From contig JAXIUW010240284.1 in assembly GCA_035591015.1 (NCBI GenBank), forward strand, positions 1 through 64,000: a DNA stretch of 64,000 nt. The letters run 5' to 3'. Below are positions 16,647-26,369 of the stretch, piece by piece. The position numbers and the translations under genes are program-made. Numbering within the stretch: the first letter of the stretch is position 1; each line of letters begins with the position of its first letter. Under the pieces are notes generated by a model. The model had not been told where the DNA came from and searched no databases. It was given only the letters and a program-made list of their open reading frames with translations. The DNA comes from Cephalothrix simula. Lineage: Eukaryota; Nemertea; Palaeonemertea; Archinemertea; Cephalotrichidae.

Positions 16647-18602
16647 TTAGTTCCCTTTTTCGGTAGCAGAAATGCTGGCATGTACTGAACGCTGAATGCT
16701 GACTCTTTTTTCGGGCGGAACAAAGTGATCAATTTGGCTTCGTGCTGCCGGCGACATCTTTAACGGCGGATAGTCGTTTTCTTTATCTATTTTCTTGAGT
16801 AGTTCTTGCAGTTTGTCTATGCAGTGGTTGATGTAAAGGTTTTCTTCGTAATAAGTTCCTAATTGCCCCATGCGTGAATGAGAGCTGGCCCAAAGTTTCT
16901 CATTATTACGTAGTCCAAAGCTGATAATTGAATAAATAGAATCAACAAGTCTAAGAGCGCTTTCATTATGAGAGTTAAAAAACAACGCCTCATTCAAAAA
17001 CTTTATCGCCCTGATAATAGAGCTGAAATTCACGTCTAGTTCAGAAGCATTAGATCGCTTTTTGATGCCCGAATAGGTTAGGGCGTGGGCTAGGTAAAAA
17101 AGAATGGCTGAATGCAGAGTGTTCTCACTAATGTCTTTGATGAACTCTTCATTGCCAGACCGAACAGCGTGGCTGTATGAATCTATATACTTTGTGGCAT
17201 CCTTGTAAGAGCTTAAATTGTAAAGCGTTTTTAGCTCTTGAAGCATCTTCTTACCCGCCGTGAGCTCGTTCTTTGAGCCCAATTCCGCAAGCAATACCCA
17301 GCGCATGGCTTGGCTTTGTGATTCTTGGTCGCTAACGGCTGCCTCAGAGCAGGCTAAATTGAGAAAGAATTTATGGTCTAAGGCAGTAATGTTATAGTCA
17401 AACACCTCAAGATAACAGCGCATAATGTTTTCTCTATACGACCGATCGTCTAGTGCCATCGCCAAATTAATAAAGGCATCATGGTAGTTATTGTTGATTT
17501 CAATGGCACGTATTAAGGCTGTTTGAGCCTGTTGGCGACTATATTCAGCATATTCACTATTTTTGCCTTTTTTTCGTAGCGAAGCCCGTAAATATGATGT
17601 TCCAATCATAAAAGGTATGTCGGGGAACGAATTAAAGTTAAATTGGCGTAGCTGGCGATGTTCATCATCAAGAACCTTAAAGCCTTCCATTACGTTGGCT
17701 AGATGATGAATAGCTTCATTATAAGAATTATCTAAAAACGAGATTATGCCCATCTGCAACGAAAAAGATAAAAAATCAGGAATATTTTTCTTGATAGAGG
17801 CTAACTCTAGTTGCGTTCCAAGCCTTGACCGAGAATCTTTAATGGCCGATACGGTCATATTTTTAGGCGTGGTTACACCCTTAACTAAATGATGATGCTG
17901 TGGTTTGCTAACCTCAAATTTGGCAATAGAAGTTTTAACTCTAGTAAACATTATGCTCAAAATCTTATTGCGAGGCACAGTAGAGCCAATGGCCGAAGCC
18001 AAGGTTTTTTTAGCTCCAAGAATGCCTAAAATGGCAATAAGCTCTTTTCTGGCAGCACTAATTATCTTAGATAAAACCTCTATCTTTTGATCTTCAGATT
18101 GGCTCCGAATAAAATCTAAAATATGAACTTGATAGGGTGGATACAGTGGCAACGACGGAGTATACCAGCTATGAGGCAGTTTAGCACTTGGAGCCGGTAG
18201 ATTGCTAAGCAGAATACGGCATTTTTTTTCGGCAATGCTATCAAAGTTAGAGTAAACATCGTACTTTTCGTGGGTATTTTTTCCATCATTATAGCGGAGG
18301 CGTGACATATGGAGTAGCTGATCTAGCTCCATCCGCACCGCCAGAACATAAAATAGCCGATCTTCACGATAGTGCATGGCATCTTTCAGCAAGTTAGAAC
18401 TCTGCTGAAGCGAGCGCATAGTATCCCAGCCGCTAGTCTCTAGCTCATTATAATATAATATTGCTGCCTGCGAAAAACGAACCAAAAACCAATCTCTTGA
18501 ATTGCGCTTAATAGAACCCAAGGCTTCCTGCAAACGATGCTGTGAACGAGCATCAAACAGAAATAAATTAGAGGCCTCTTTTTCAATTTCGCTATAATTC
18601 AC
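16647..18602 (-). CDS. Large unrecognised helical (TPR-like) protein
   Basis: A 651-residue soluble protein I do not recognise. It is nearly all helical, with segments of TPR character (AIEINNNYHDAFINLAMALDD, DFLSFSLQMGIISFLDNSYNEAIHHLANV in pattern). There is no signal peptide, membrane segment or catalytic motif. The C-terminal 40 residues are proline- and basic-rich and probably disordered. It starts with GTG behind an AAAGG ribosome site. It faces the end of the PBP1A gene and lies 61 nt downstream of a CpoB-like lipoprotein gene, so the two could be cotranscribed. TPR-type scaffolds are common, and the context does not fix a job. Confidence 0.7.
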   Translation of the reverse strand: MNYSEIEKEASNLFLFDARSQHRLQEALGSIKRNSRDWFLVRFSQAAILYYNELETSGWDTMRSLQQSSNLLKDAMHYREDRLFYVLAVRMELDQLLHMSRLRYNDGKNTHEKYDVYSNFDSIAEKKCRILLSNLPAPSAKLPHSWYTPSLPLYPPYQVHILDFIRSQSEDQKIEVLSKIISAARKELIAILGILGAKKTLASAIGSTVPRNKILSIMFTRVKTSIAKFEVSKPQHHHLVKGVTTPKNMTVSAIKDSRSRLGTQLELASIKKNIPDFLSFSLQMGIISFLDNSYNEAIHHLANVMEGFKVLDDEHRQLRQFNFNSFPDIPFMIGTSYLRASLRKKGKNSEYAEYSRQQAQTALIRAIEINNNYHDAFINLAMALDDRSYRENIMRCYLEVFDYNITALDHKFFLNLACSEAAVSDQESQSQAMRWVLLAELGSKNELTAGKKMLQELKTLYNLSSYKDATKYIDSYSHAVRSGNEEFIKDISENTLHSAILFYLAHALTYSGIKKRSNASELDVNFSSIIRAIKFLNEALFFNSHNESALRLVDSIYSIISFGLRNNEKLWASSHSRMGQLGTYYEENLYINHCIDKLQELLKKIDKENDYPPLKMSPAARSQIDHFVPPEKRVSIQRSVHASISATEKGN

Positions 18603-18663
18603 AATAAGCCTTTATTTGGCATGACTAAATAGTTGACTGCTTACTAATATTAAACAATCTTAA

Positions 18664-19662
18664 TCATAACTCAAGCTCTGCAGTAGCTCTTTTTCCTGCT
18701 GTAGAAGATGGAAAGCGCTGCGATACTTCATCAAAATAGTAACTAGCTCGCTTATTATCGCCTCGCATAGCATAGATTTGACCCAGTCTATAAATAGCTT
18801 CCGGTGTTTTGAAGCCCTCTAAAGAACTGCGATGCTCATACTGCCGTAACAATTCACGATACTCGTTTTCGGCCGCGTCAATATTGCCCATGGCAAGGTG
18901 GGCTTCACCAATCCAAAACCGAGCATTATCACTGTATTGGTCATCAGGAAAATTCTTCAAAAAATTAGTATAAATATCAATACTGTTTTGGTATTCCTTG
19001 CGTGACATCATTATAAAACCCTTGTCATACAACGATTTAGCTTCACGATGAATACTAAGAATAATAGGGTCTTGAGGCGGAATAAGATCAGGGTCGTTAA
19101 ACTCTTCTAGCTCTGCATCAGCTATAATTACCGTTGATGCCTGTGGCACTTCTTCAACCAGACCCAGCGATTCCTCAATAGTTAGATGACCAGCCGTGGC
19201 CATAGAGCCATCGCTAGGCACCCCTAATGCGTCTTCGGCAGAGCTGTTTTGGCCAATGGCATTTTCAGTAGGCATAGCTCTTGAGGGTTGGTCGGCTTCG
19301 GTTAGCGCAATGTTGTTGCTGGCTAATGGTTCAACGGGTGGGCTGGCACTGGCCACAGTTTGAACCGGCGGTGTCTGCTGAGCAATTGATTGCTGTAATG
19401 ATGAGGCCACCGAGCGTTCTAGCAATTCAAAATTCGTGTTCATCATTTCACGGAAACGCTTATTTTCTGCTTGCTCACGCTGTAGAGCTTCACGTAATGT
19501 CTCAAGTTCTTGTTGCGATGCCTGCAACTTTTTTGACAACACTGCCTCACTGCTAGAAATCGCTCTTCGCTGCGGCTGAACCATCTCGCCGCTACTGCTG
19601 CAAGCCATCATGGCCGGTGCTACCAGCAACACGATGGCTATCCTAAACAAATTCAAATTCAT
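18664..19662 (-). CDS. CpoB/YbgF-like TPR lipoprotein
   Basis: A 332-residue envelope protein. The signal peptide ends in a probable lipobox (VAPAMMAC, Cys at about residue 21). Residues 40-90 are a coiled coil (LQASQQELETLREALQREQ). A Pro/Ala/Ser-rich linker leads to a C-terminal TPR block typical of CpoB/YbgF (KEYQNSIDIYTNFLKNFPD, ARFWIGEAHLAMGNIDAAENEY, PEAIYRLGQIYAMRGD). CpoB links the Tol-Pal complex to PBP1b in E. coli. Here no tol or pal gene is next to it. E. coli CpoB is not a lipoprotein and is shorter, so the orthology is uncertain. A good AGGAAGA ribosome site precedes the ATG. Confidence 0.78.
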   Translation of the reverse strand: MNLNLFRIAIVLLVAPAMMACSSSGEMVQPQRRAISSSEAVLSKKLQASQQELETLREALQREQAENKRFREMMNTNFELLERSVASSLQQSIAQQTPPVQTVASASPPVEPLASNNIALTEADQPSRAMPTENAIGQNSSAEDALGVPSDGSMATAGHLTIEESLGLVEEVPQASTVIIADAELEEFNDPDLIPPQDPIILSIHREAKSLYDKGFIMMSRKEYQNSIDIYTNFLKNFPDDQYSDNARFWIGEAHLAMGNIDAAENEYRELLRQYEHRSSLEGFKTPEAIYRLGQIYAMRGDNKRASYYFDEVSQRFPSSTAGKRATAELEL

Positions 19663-19743
19663 GGTCTTCCTATGTCCAATAATTTGTTATTCACAAACTA
19701 GCACAATACTAGTCCTTTTTAGACAAACTACTGGGTCAAATGC

Positions 19744-19765
19744 AAAAAATGCGCCAACATAGGCG
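19744..19765 (-). terminator. Probable rho-independent terminator after nhaD
   Basis: On the minus strand a CGCC/GGCG stem with a 6-nt loop (arms 19762-19765 and 19752-19755) is followed by six T (19749-19744). It lies 41 nt beyond the nhaD stop. The stem is short. Confidence 0.45.
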
Positions 19766-19805
19766 TGTCAGCCAGCTTAAATGCCTGCTATGAGCTTTGC
19801 ACCTC

Positions 19806-21224
19806 CTAGAAGAAAATTTGTGTCAGCACAATATACAGCGGTATCAGAGTAATGCCGGCGTAAAATGCATAACCAAAAAAGCTGGGCATCCGTACGCCTT
19901 CATGCTCGGCAATCGCCCGCACCATAAAGTTTGGACCATTACCAATGTAGGTGTTGGCACCCATAAATACCGCACCGGCTGAAATACCGAGTAAAATTTG
20001 CTCACGAGCGGCAGCAGTAGTCATCTCAATAGCACTCTCTACCCCAAAATAGCCCATAGACGTATGCAAAAAGGCTAAATAAGTGGGGGCATTATCTAAG
20101 AAGCTCGACAATATACCCGTGTACCAAAAATATTCCATTGGTGAGGCTATGCCTAGCTCTGAGCCACGAGCATTCAGCAGCATCAACGCCGGCGCCATAG
20201 TGGTAAAGATCGCAATAAATAAGTAGGCAACCTCTAAGATAGGTTCATAATTAAAATTATTGTCACGGCGGATTTTGGCACTAGAAATAACTAATGACAT
20301 CAACGCTAAAACTACCATAGTCAGCTCACGCAACAAGCCCTCTATGTGCAGCTTGCCCAAAGAACCCACCACAATATAATCATCAAACTTAAATACTCCG
20401 CTGGCAATTACTGAGGCCACTACTCCTAACAGCAGAATGATATTAATTGAGCCTTCAATCTTGATCTTAATCTTAGTTCCACGAGGCACTTTGCCGATTA
20501 AATAACGGTCTAAAAAATAAAACCCAGTCAATATAAAAGTAATACAAAACAGCCACATCGGGAATAGTTTTAGCGTCCATTCAAAGGGTATTCCCTGCAA
20601 AAAGCCTAAAAAGAGGGGTGGGTCTCCAATCGGAGTAAGGGCTCCACCAATATTACAAACCAAGAAGATAAAGGCCAACACAATATGAACCTTTCTCTTT
20701 CGTCCTTTGTTGGCTCTTAATAATGGTCTAATAAGTAGCATTGCCGCACCGGTTGTACCGATAAGGCTGGCCAAGATTGACCCGATGAATAAAATGGCCG
20801 TATTAACAACGGGAACACCCGGAATAGTTCCAGAAATATTAATACCCCCAGAAATAATGAATAAAGAGCCGAGTAATGCAATAAAGGCAATATATTCTTC
20901 GTAAACTAAAAATAAGCGTGGGCCATAGTCGGCTAAAAAGTTGTCGCCGGATGAAGCAAACATGAACAAATAACCCACAATCACCCACAAAAAGCCAATC
21001 TTGCCGTAATTATGATGCCAAATGTTGGGCATCAATAGCGGACAAAGAGCAATTGACAGCAAAATGCCCACAAAAGGAATAACTGTCCATAAGGGCGGCA
21101 CAAATGATGACGTAGTCATTTCAGCTGCTTCAGCTAAATATGGCGTGCAAAGCAATAAAATCAGCCAAGTTAGGGTTTTTCCATGTCGCAAATAATCGGA
21201 GTTAGTTGCCCTAAATATAGTCAT
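19806..21224 (-). CDS. nhaD: NhaD-type Na+/H+ antiporter
   Basis: A 472-residue inner-membrane protein with about 12 hydrophobic segments, of the NhaD branch of the ion-transporter superfamily. Diagnostic stretches are SSGDNFLADYGPRLFLVYEEY near the first third, GGALTPIGDPPLFLGFLQG, SSFLDNAPTYLAFLHT and GANTYIGNGPNFMVRAIAEHEG. NhaD exports Na+ or Li+ in exchange for protons and often supports life in saline or alkaline water. A GGGAGA ribosome site precedes the ATG. It is divergent from secA and probably transcribed alone. Confidence 0.92.
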   Translation of the reverse strand: MTIFRATNSDYLRHGKTLTWLILLLCTPYLAEAAEMTTSSFVPPLWTVIPFVGILLSIALCPLLMPNIWHHNYGKIGFLWVIVGYLFMFASSGDNFLADYGPRLFLVYEEYIAFIALLGSLFIISGGINISGTIPGVPVVNTAILFIGSILASLIGTTGAAMLLIRPLLRANKGRKRKVHIVLAFIFLVCNIGGALTPIGDPPLFLGFLQGIPFEWTLKLFPMWLFCITFILTGFYFLDRYLIGKVPRGTKIKIKIEGSINIILLLGVVASVIASGVFKFDDYIVVGSLGKLHIEGLLRELTMVVLALMSLVISSAKIRRDNNFNYEPILEVAYLFIAIFTTMAPALMLLNARGSELGIASPMEYFWYTGILSSFLDNAPTYLAFLHTSMGYFGVESAIEMTTAAAREQILLGISAGAVFMGANTYIGNGPNFMVRAIAEHEGVRMPSFFGYAFYAGITLIPLYIVLTQIFF

Positions 21225-21365
21225 ATTTTTTCTCCCAGAATGACGTTCGCACCCTAAATATGCGATTATTGGTGTAGGATGTAAGATGTGTCTGCTACCA
21301 TGAGTATTGTGGTGTCAGAATGCGGTAGTTAGACCTCGCCAGTATTGTACAACAAATTTGAACGC

Positions 21366-24056
21366 ATGATAAGAGCACTTACCAGCGCACTATTACCTAA
21401 TAAAAACGAAAAACTTCTTAAAGAGTATCGTAAAATTGTTGCGGCCATTAATGTTCAAGGCGAACATCTGCGCAAGCTAGATGATGCCCAGTTATCACAG
21501 CAGGCCACTCAACTAAGGCAGCAGGCTAGCAATGGCCAAAGTTTAGACTCTTTGTTGGTTGATGCCTTTGCTGTTGCCAGAGAAACCGGCCATCGGGTAC
21601 TTGGCGAGCGACTATATGATGTTCAATTATTAGGCAGCATAGCTCTGCACCAAGGCAAAATATCAGAGATGAAAACCGGCGAAGGCAAAACGCTATGCTC
21701 TACAGCAGCGGCCTTTCTGAATGCACTAAGTGGTAAGGGCGTGCATATTGTAACCCCCAATGACTATTTAGCCCAGCGTGATAGCGAATGGATGGGTAGC
21801 ATGTATCAGCGACTGGGGCTAAGCGTAGGGCTTATTCAAAACTCAAACACCGGCGATGAGCGTCGCAATGCCTACGCTGCTGACATAACCTACGGAACTA
21901 ATAACGAATTTGGTTTTGATTACCTGCGTGACAACATGCAGTATCAGGTATCTAGCTTTGTGCAGCGAGGCCACAACTATGCCATTATTGATGAGGTTGA
22001 CAGCATTTTAATTGATGAGGCACGCACACCCTTAATCATTAGTGGCCCGTCAGAGCAATCTACCGATCGTTACTATACTATCCAAACTATAATCCGTGGC
22101 TTAACTCGTGAAGTCCGTAAGCGTGACCTTGAGCATCTTGCTAAGCCAGAGCAAGCCCGCTTCCAAAAAGCACCCCTTGAAGCCGATGAGTTTTATGTGC
22201 TTCAGCAGGGAGATTATCTGATGGATGAAAAATCACGAACAATTAACCTAACCGAACGTGGCAGTAATACTATAGAGCAACGCATCAATAAAAAATCTAA
22301 ACTAATTCAGGGGAGTTTATTTGACTATGAGAACATAGAAATTCTGCACCATGTCAACCAAGCCCTAAAGGCTAACTATCTTTTTAGGCGTGATGTTGAC
22401 TATGTGGTTAGTGATGGCAAGGTGATTGTGGTTGATGAGTTTACCGGCCGTCTGATGGCGGGGCGACGCTTTGGCGATGGCTTGCACCAAGCCCTTGAAG
22501 CTAAAGAGGGCGTTAAGATTGAGCGTGAAAGCCAAACCTTTGCTACGATAACTTTTCAAAATTACTTTCGGATGTACAACAAGCTGGGCGGCATGACTGG
22601 CACAGCGAAAACCGAAGAAGACGAGTTTATCAAAATCTACGGTGCCGAAGTGCTGGTGGTGCCGACTAATCGTGAAATAAAGCGTACTGATCTGCCCGAT
22701 TCTGTCTTTCAGACCAATGCTGGCAAGTTAAAGGCCGTCATCAAAAAAATTAAAGAGGTCAACGCCAGTGGTCAGCCTATTTTAGTCGGTACAATATCTA
22801 TTGAGGTTTCTGAAAGTCTTAGCGCGAATCTAAAAAAAGCTGGCATCAAGCACACCGTTCTTAATGCCAAATATCATGAAAAAGAGGCTGAAATAGTGGC
22901 GCAGGCTGGTCAGCGTGGTCAGGTTACCATTGCCACTAACATGGCTGGTCGCGGAACAGACATTAAACTGGGCGAAGGTGTTAATGAGCTTGGCGGATTG
23001 TTTATATTAGGCACTGAACGCCATGAAAGTCGACGCATTGATAATCAGTTGCGTGGGCGTGCAGGTCGGCAGGGTGATAACGGCACCTCGCAGTTTTATA
23101 TATCGTTGCAAGATGATTTAATGCGCATCTTTGGTGGTGATCGTATTCGCAACATAATCGGTCGGCTTAATGTGCCTGAAGATGAACCGATTGTATCGGG
23201 AATGCTTAGTCGCTCTATAGAAGGTGCGCAGCGCAAGGTAGAGGCGCATCACTTTGAAATGCGTAAGCACGTGCTAGAGTATGATGATGTTATGAATAAT
23301 CAGCGCAGCATAATCTATGAGCTGCGGCAAAGCATTTTAATGTCTAATCCAGAAGAAGTGCTGCTAGACATGCTTGATGAAGTGCTAGAGGTTATTGTCT
23401 CTGAAAGCTGTGATGATAAAAATATAGATGTTTGGGATACCGGCAGCCTTTTAGACCAATGTCAGGCATTGTTTGGCCTGCAAGTTCAGTTTGACTTTGA
23501 AGACCATCATCTTGACAGTCAAAAGCTGCGCCAACAAGCTATGGAACAATTAGAAAGTCATTATCAGCAACGGCGGAGCGTCTTTTTAGAGGACTTAGCC
23601 ACCAGCCAAGATTTAAGCCCCGAAGCTGCATCAGATGCTTATCAAAATCTGCTACGACAAATTGCGTTATCAATTAGTGATAACCTCTGGAAAGAGCATT
23701 TGCTGGTGATGGATAATCTGCGTGAAGCGGTTGGATTAGTTGGCTATGCGCAGAAAAAACCGATTGATGAATACAAGCGTGAAGCCCTGCGGATATTCAC
23801 TACTTTGGTTGAGCGCATTAGTCGTGAAGTGGCAAGAACCTACTTCCACATCAAAATAGCCGCTCCGATTGAACAGCGTGAACGCCGGCTATCTAGCAAC
23901 CTTAAGTTTACCTCATCGCAAGCCGAAACGCCCCAAAAAGGGAGCACGGTAAGCAATGCGCAAAAAATAGGTCGCAATAGCCCCTGCTATTGTGGTAGTG
24001 GCAAAAAGTTTAAGAATTGTCATATGAAAGATCAACATAAAACCCAAACAGGTTAG
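21366..24056 (+). CDS. secA: Preprotein translocase ATPase SecA
   Basis: An 896-residue SecA that drives protein export through SecYEG. It has Walker A in MKTGEGKT (about residue 98), the DEVDSILIDEARTPLIISGP block, the second motor domain with NMAGRGTDIKL and QLRGRAGRQGD, the wing and scaffold helices, and a C-terminal zinc motif (CYCGSGKKFKNCH) that binds SecB and lipids. An in-frame TTG at 21345 would add seven residues, but the ATG matches the family start. The old-yellow-enzyme paralogue gene follows after 11 nt, then ddl, so the three form one operon. secA and ddl both flank the division cluster in many proteobacteria, although the division genes themselves are absent here. Confidence 0.97.
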   Translation: MIRALTSALLPNKNEKLLKEYRKIVAAINVQGEHLRKLDDAQLSQQATQLRQQASNGQSLDSLLVDAFAVARETGHRVLGERLYDVQLLGSIALHQGKISEMKTGEGKTLCSTAAAFLNALSGKGVHIVTPNDYLAQRDSEWMGSMYQRLGLSVGLIQNSNTGDERRNAYAADITYGTNNEFGFDYLRDNMQYQVSSFVQRGHNYAIIDEVDSILIDEARTPLIISGPSEQSTDRYYTIQTIIRGLTREVRKRDLEHLAKPEQARFQKAPLEADEFYVLQQGDYLMDEKSRTINLTERGSNTIEQRINKKSKLIQGSLFDYENIEILHHVNQALKANYLFRRDVDYVVSDGKVIVVDEFTGRLMAGRRFGDGLHQALEAKEGVKIERESQTFATITFQNYFRMYNKLGGMTGTAKTEEDEFIKIYGAEVLVVPTNREIKRTDLPDSVFQTNAGKLKAVIKKIKEVNASGQPILVGTISIEVSESLSANLKKAGIKHTVLNAKYHEKEAEIVAQAGQRGQVTIATNMAGRGTDIKLGEGVNELGGLFILGTERHESRRIDNQLRGRAGRQGDNGTSQFYISLQDDLMRIFGGDRIRNIIGRLNVPEDEPIVSGMLSRSIEGAQRKVEAHHFEMRKHVLEYDDVMNNQRSIIYELRQSILMSNPEEVLLDMLDEVLEVIVSESCDDKNIDVWDTGSLLDQCQALFGLQVQFDFEDHHLDSQKLRQQAMEQLESHYQQRRSVFLEDLATSQDLSPEAASDAYQNLLRQIALSISDNLWKEHLLVMDNLREAVGLVGYAQKKPIDEYKREALRIFTTLVERISREVARTYFHIKIAAPIEQRERRLSSNLKFTSSQAETPQKGSTVSNAQKIGRNSPCYCGSGKKFKNCHMKDQHKTQTG

Positions 24057-24067
24057 CCCCAATTATT

Positions 24068-25057
24068 ATGCTTAACTCTAAAAAAATACTTTCATCAAGG
24101 TTTGATAACCGTATCGTTATAGTTAGTCCCCAAGACATTATTGCTGACAGAATGGGCGCAATAACTAATTTAATCATTAAGAACTACTTAGAGCTTATCA
24201 ATCCCGGAATTGGTCTGTTTATTGTTGATAACGTGGCCGTTTGTCGTCAGGGACGGAACAGAAACCACCAACTAACGCTTAGTGATGAGCTGCATGTTAG
24301 TGGTCTTGAACAGCTTATTACTAAGGTTAATGATAAGGGTGCTCGCATTGCCATCAGACTAAACCATGCCGGCGCAAAGACCACTCGCAATATCTGTGAT
24401 GAACAACCCGTTGCTCCATCGGCCATTCATCTGGGCAAAGATTATGACCAGGCCCGTGAGTTAGGTGAAACAGGCCTAGAGTTCGTCTTAATGAGCTTCG
24501 TACACGCCGCTGAAAGAGCCGTAGAAGCTGGTGCTGACATTGTAGAGCTGAACGGTCGGGACAAAATGCTGCTTGAGCAGTTCTTATCACAACGGCTTAA
24601 CCATCGTGAAGACAAGTACGGTGGGCAATTCAAACGCCGCCTGCAATTTATTGAAGAGATAATCAGCAGTATTAGGAGTCGCATTAAATCTAATCATTTA
24701 ATATCATTTGCTTTCTCAATACATGACCTACTTGATGAAGGATTGAATGAAAAAAACATACAAGCCCTAGTTAGTGGAGTTAAAAAGGCCGGTGCTAACA
24801 TTTTGAATCCTCTCGCTCCGCAGGCGCCAACCAAGCTGGTTCATTTAGACAGGGTATTTACCAAATACATTGAAGATGCTGAAGAAATGCCCTATATCGC
24901 CGAGATTAATTCAAAGTCAGTTTCTGCCTATCGTGAGATTCTGAACATTAATAATCCGCCCAGTTTTATTTCTTTAGATAAATCGGTGTTCAAGCGTTCA
25001 GATTGGCAGTCAATTTTTAGGCCTGATATGACGGTTAATACAAAAACCGCTAGCTAA
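24068..25057 (+). CDS. Degenerate old-yellow-enzyme-like protein
   Basis: A 329-residue TIM-barrel protein of the NADH:flavin oxidoreductase/OYE family. Family landmarks remain: RLNHAGA (usually QLxHAGR), QPVAPSAI, EAGADIVELNG, LLEQFLSQRLNHREDKYGG and RRLQFIEEII. The catalytic segment, normally HxAHGYLL with the substrate-binding His pair, reads LNGRDKMLL, so the pair is gone. The FMN-phosphate site near the C-terminus, normally a GR...DP sequence, is also not recognisable. I infer that it no longer does ene-reduction and may not bind FMN. It is otherwise intact and sits tightly between secA (11 nt) and ddl (about 7 nt), which argues that it is kept for some purpose. Confidence 0.8.
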   Translation: MLNSKKILSSRFDNRIVIVSPQDIIADRMGAITNLIIKNYLELINPGIGLFIVDNVAVCRQGRNRNHQLTLSDELHVSGLEQLITKVNDKGARIAIRLNHAGAKTTRNICDEQPVAPSAIHLGKDYDQARELGETGLEFVLMSFVHAAERAVEAGADIVELNGRDKMLLEQFLSQRLNHREDKYGGQFKRRLQFIEEIISSIRSRIKSNHLISFAFSIHDLLDEGLNEKNIQALVSGVKKAGANILNPLAPQAPTKLVHLDRVFTKYIEDAEEMPYIAEINSKSVSAYREILNINNPPSFISLDKSVFKRSDWQSIFRPDMTVNTKTAS

Positions 25058-25064
25058 GGTGGCT

Positions 25065-26177
25065 ATGCCTGATTCAAAACCTATGCAGATAGGTATTATT
25101 TGCGGGGGGCGTAGTGGCGAGCATGAGGTTTCTTTGCAGTCGGCGGTGGCCATTGCGAAATCAATTGATCAGCGTTTGTATCAGCCGGTGCTGATTGGCA
25201 TTGATAAGCTAGGGCAGTTTAGGCTTGCCGGCGATGAGCCACTTATTCAAGACCAAGCCAACCCTCGGCGCATTAAAATTAATCCGCAATCACTGGTTGT
25301 TAATCCGCAAATTGAGGCTGGCAAGGTTGCTTTTTATGCCTCAGACAACACCAAACTAACTGAATATATAAAGCTATTCTTTCCTATTATTCATGGCACA
25401 GATGGTGAAGATGGTGCCGTGCAGGGCATGTTACGCATGTGGGGTGTGGCTTTTGTGGGCAGTGATATAATCGGCTCGGCTATCAACATGCACAAAGACT
25501 GCATGAAGCAGTTGTTGCGGCAATGCGGACTAAGGGTTGCTCGTTCGCAGCTCATCACAGGTCAAGAAGAGCTTGGCTATGCTGATTTTGCCCAGCGTTG
25601 GAACACCAAGACAATTTTTGTTAAGGCCAATAACTTGGGTTCATCGGTGGGTATCAGCAAGGTCAGCGACCAGCAACAATATACTGCTGCCGTTGATGAT
25701 GCCCTGTGCTACAGTGAGCAGGCCTTAATAGAAGAGGCCATAGTTGGCCGTGAGCTAGAATGTGCTGTGCTAGAGCTAGCCACAGGCGAGATTAAGGCAT
25801 CTCGTTGCGCCGAGATTATTGCACCGGATGGCTTTTACTCTTATTCTGCCAAATACCTAGAACCTGAGCAGACGCAAATTATTGCTCCAGCTGAGCTTTC
25901 AGCAACAGAATTAGGCAATCTTCAACAGGCAGCGATTGCTGCCTTCAAAAACACTTACTGCACGGGCTTGGCACGGGTAGATATGTTTCTTGAGGCCGAT
26001 GGGCAAATCATTATCAGTGAGGTCAACACACTGCCGGGCTTTACTGCCATCAGCATGTATCCAAAGCTGTGGAATATTGAGGGAATAAGTTTTCAAGAAC
26101 TAATTAGCGAGCTTTTACGCCAAGCACTTAGACGCCACGAGGCAACACTCAGGCTATCACGCAATTATCCTTTATAG
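25065..26177 (+). CDS. ddl: D-alanine--D-alanine ligase
   Basis: A 370-residue ATP-grasp enzyme that makes D-Ala-D-Ala for peptidoglycan precursors. It shows IGIICGGRSGEHEVSLQSA at the N-terminus, FPIIHGTDGEDGAVQGML, VKANNLGSSVGISKV (ATP loop) and VNTLPGFTAISMYPKLW with metal-binding Glu and Asn. The length and the dimer-loop insert fit the longer DdlA-like type. A GTG at 25059 and an ATG at 25083 are alternative starts; AAGGTGG lies immediately upstream of the chosen ATG. It is the last gene of the secA operon and is followed by a long hairpin. Confidence 0.95.
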   Translation: MPDSKPMQIGIICGGRSGEHEVSLQSAVAIAKSIDQRLYQPVLIGIDKLGQFRLAGDEPLIQDQANPRRIKINPQSLVVNPQIEAGKVAFYASDNTKLTEYIKLFFPIIHGTDGEDGAVQGMLRMWGVAFVGSDIIGSAINMHKDCMKQLLRQCGLRVARSQLITGQEELGYADFAQRWNTKTIFVKANNLGSSVGISKVSDQQQYTAAVDDALCYSEQALIEEAIVGRELECAVLELATGEIKASRCAEIIAPDGFYSYSAKYLEPEQTQIIAPAELSATELGNLQQAAIAAFKNTYCTGLARVDMFLEADGQIIISEVNTLPGFTAISMYPKLWNIEGISFQELISELLRQALRRHEATLRLSRNYPL

Positions 26178-26261
26178 CCTTAAAGCCGAAGAGATAACAA
26201 ACTCAGATCAGAACAACACACAATAAGGTTGGTAAAGGCAAGATTGCCAAACATCACCTAA

Positions 26262-26344
26262 CTTGCCATAAAATCAGTCTTTAGGGTTATTCTCTAGAGA
26301 GATTTATCTCCTAAAGCTCTGCTATGGCAAGCCGGTATCTTTTT
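26262..26344 (+). terminator. Nested hairpin with T-run between convergent genes
   Basis: Three stacked inverted repeats. The outer arms are CTTGCCATA (26262-26270) and its complement (26323-26331). The middle arms are CTTTAGG (26279-26285) and complement (26310-26316). The inner arms are TCTC (26291-26294) and GAGA (26299-26302) with loop TAGA. A run of five T follows at 26340-26344. It lies 85 nt after ddl and 26 nt before the stop of the convergent gene. Confidence 0.6.
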
Positions 26345-26369
26345 GCTTTGAAGGCAAAGAAGGTTACGA

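Noticed and set aside
8850-21350. Shared 12-mer CCAGTATTGTAC before the EIIA gene and before secA as a common operator
   Set aside because: Only two copies, in different positions and orientation relative to the genes; chance is plausible in AT-rich DNA.
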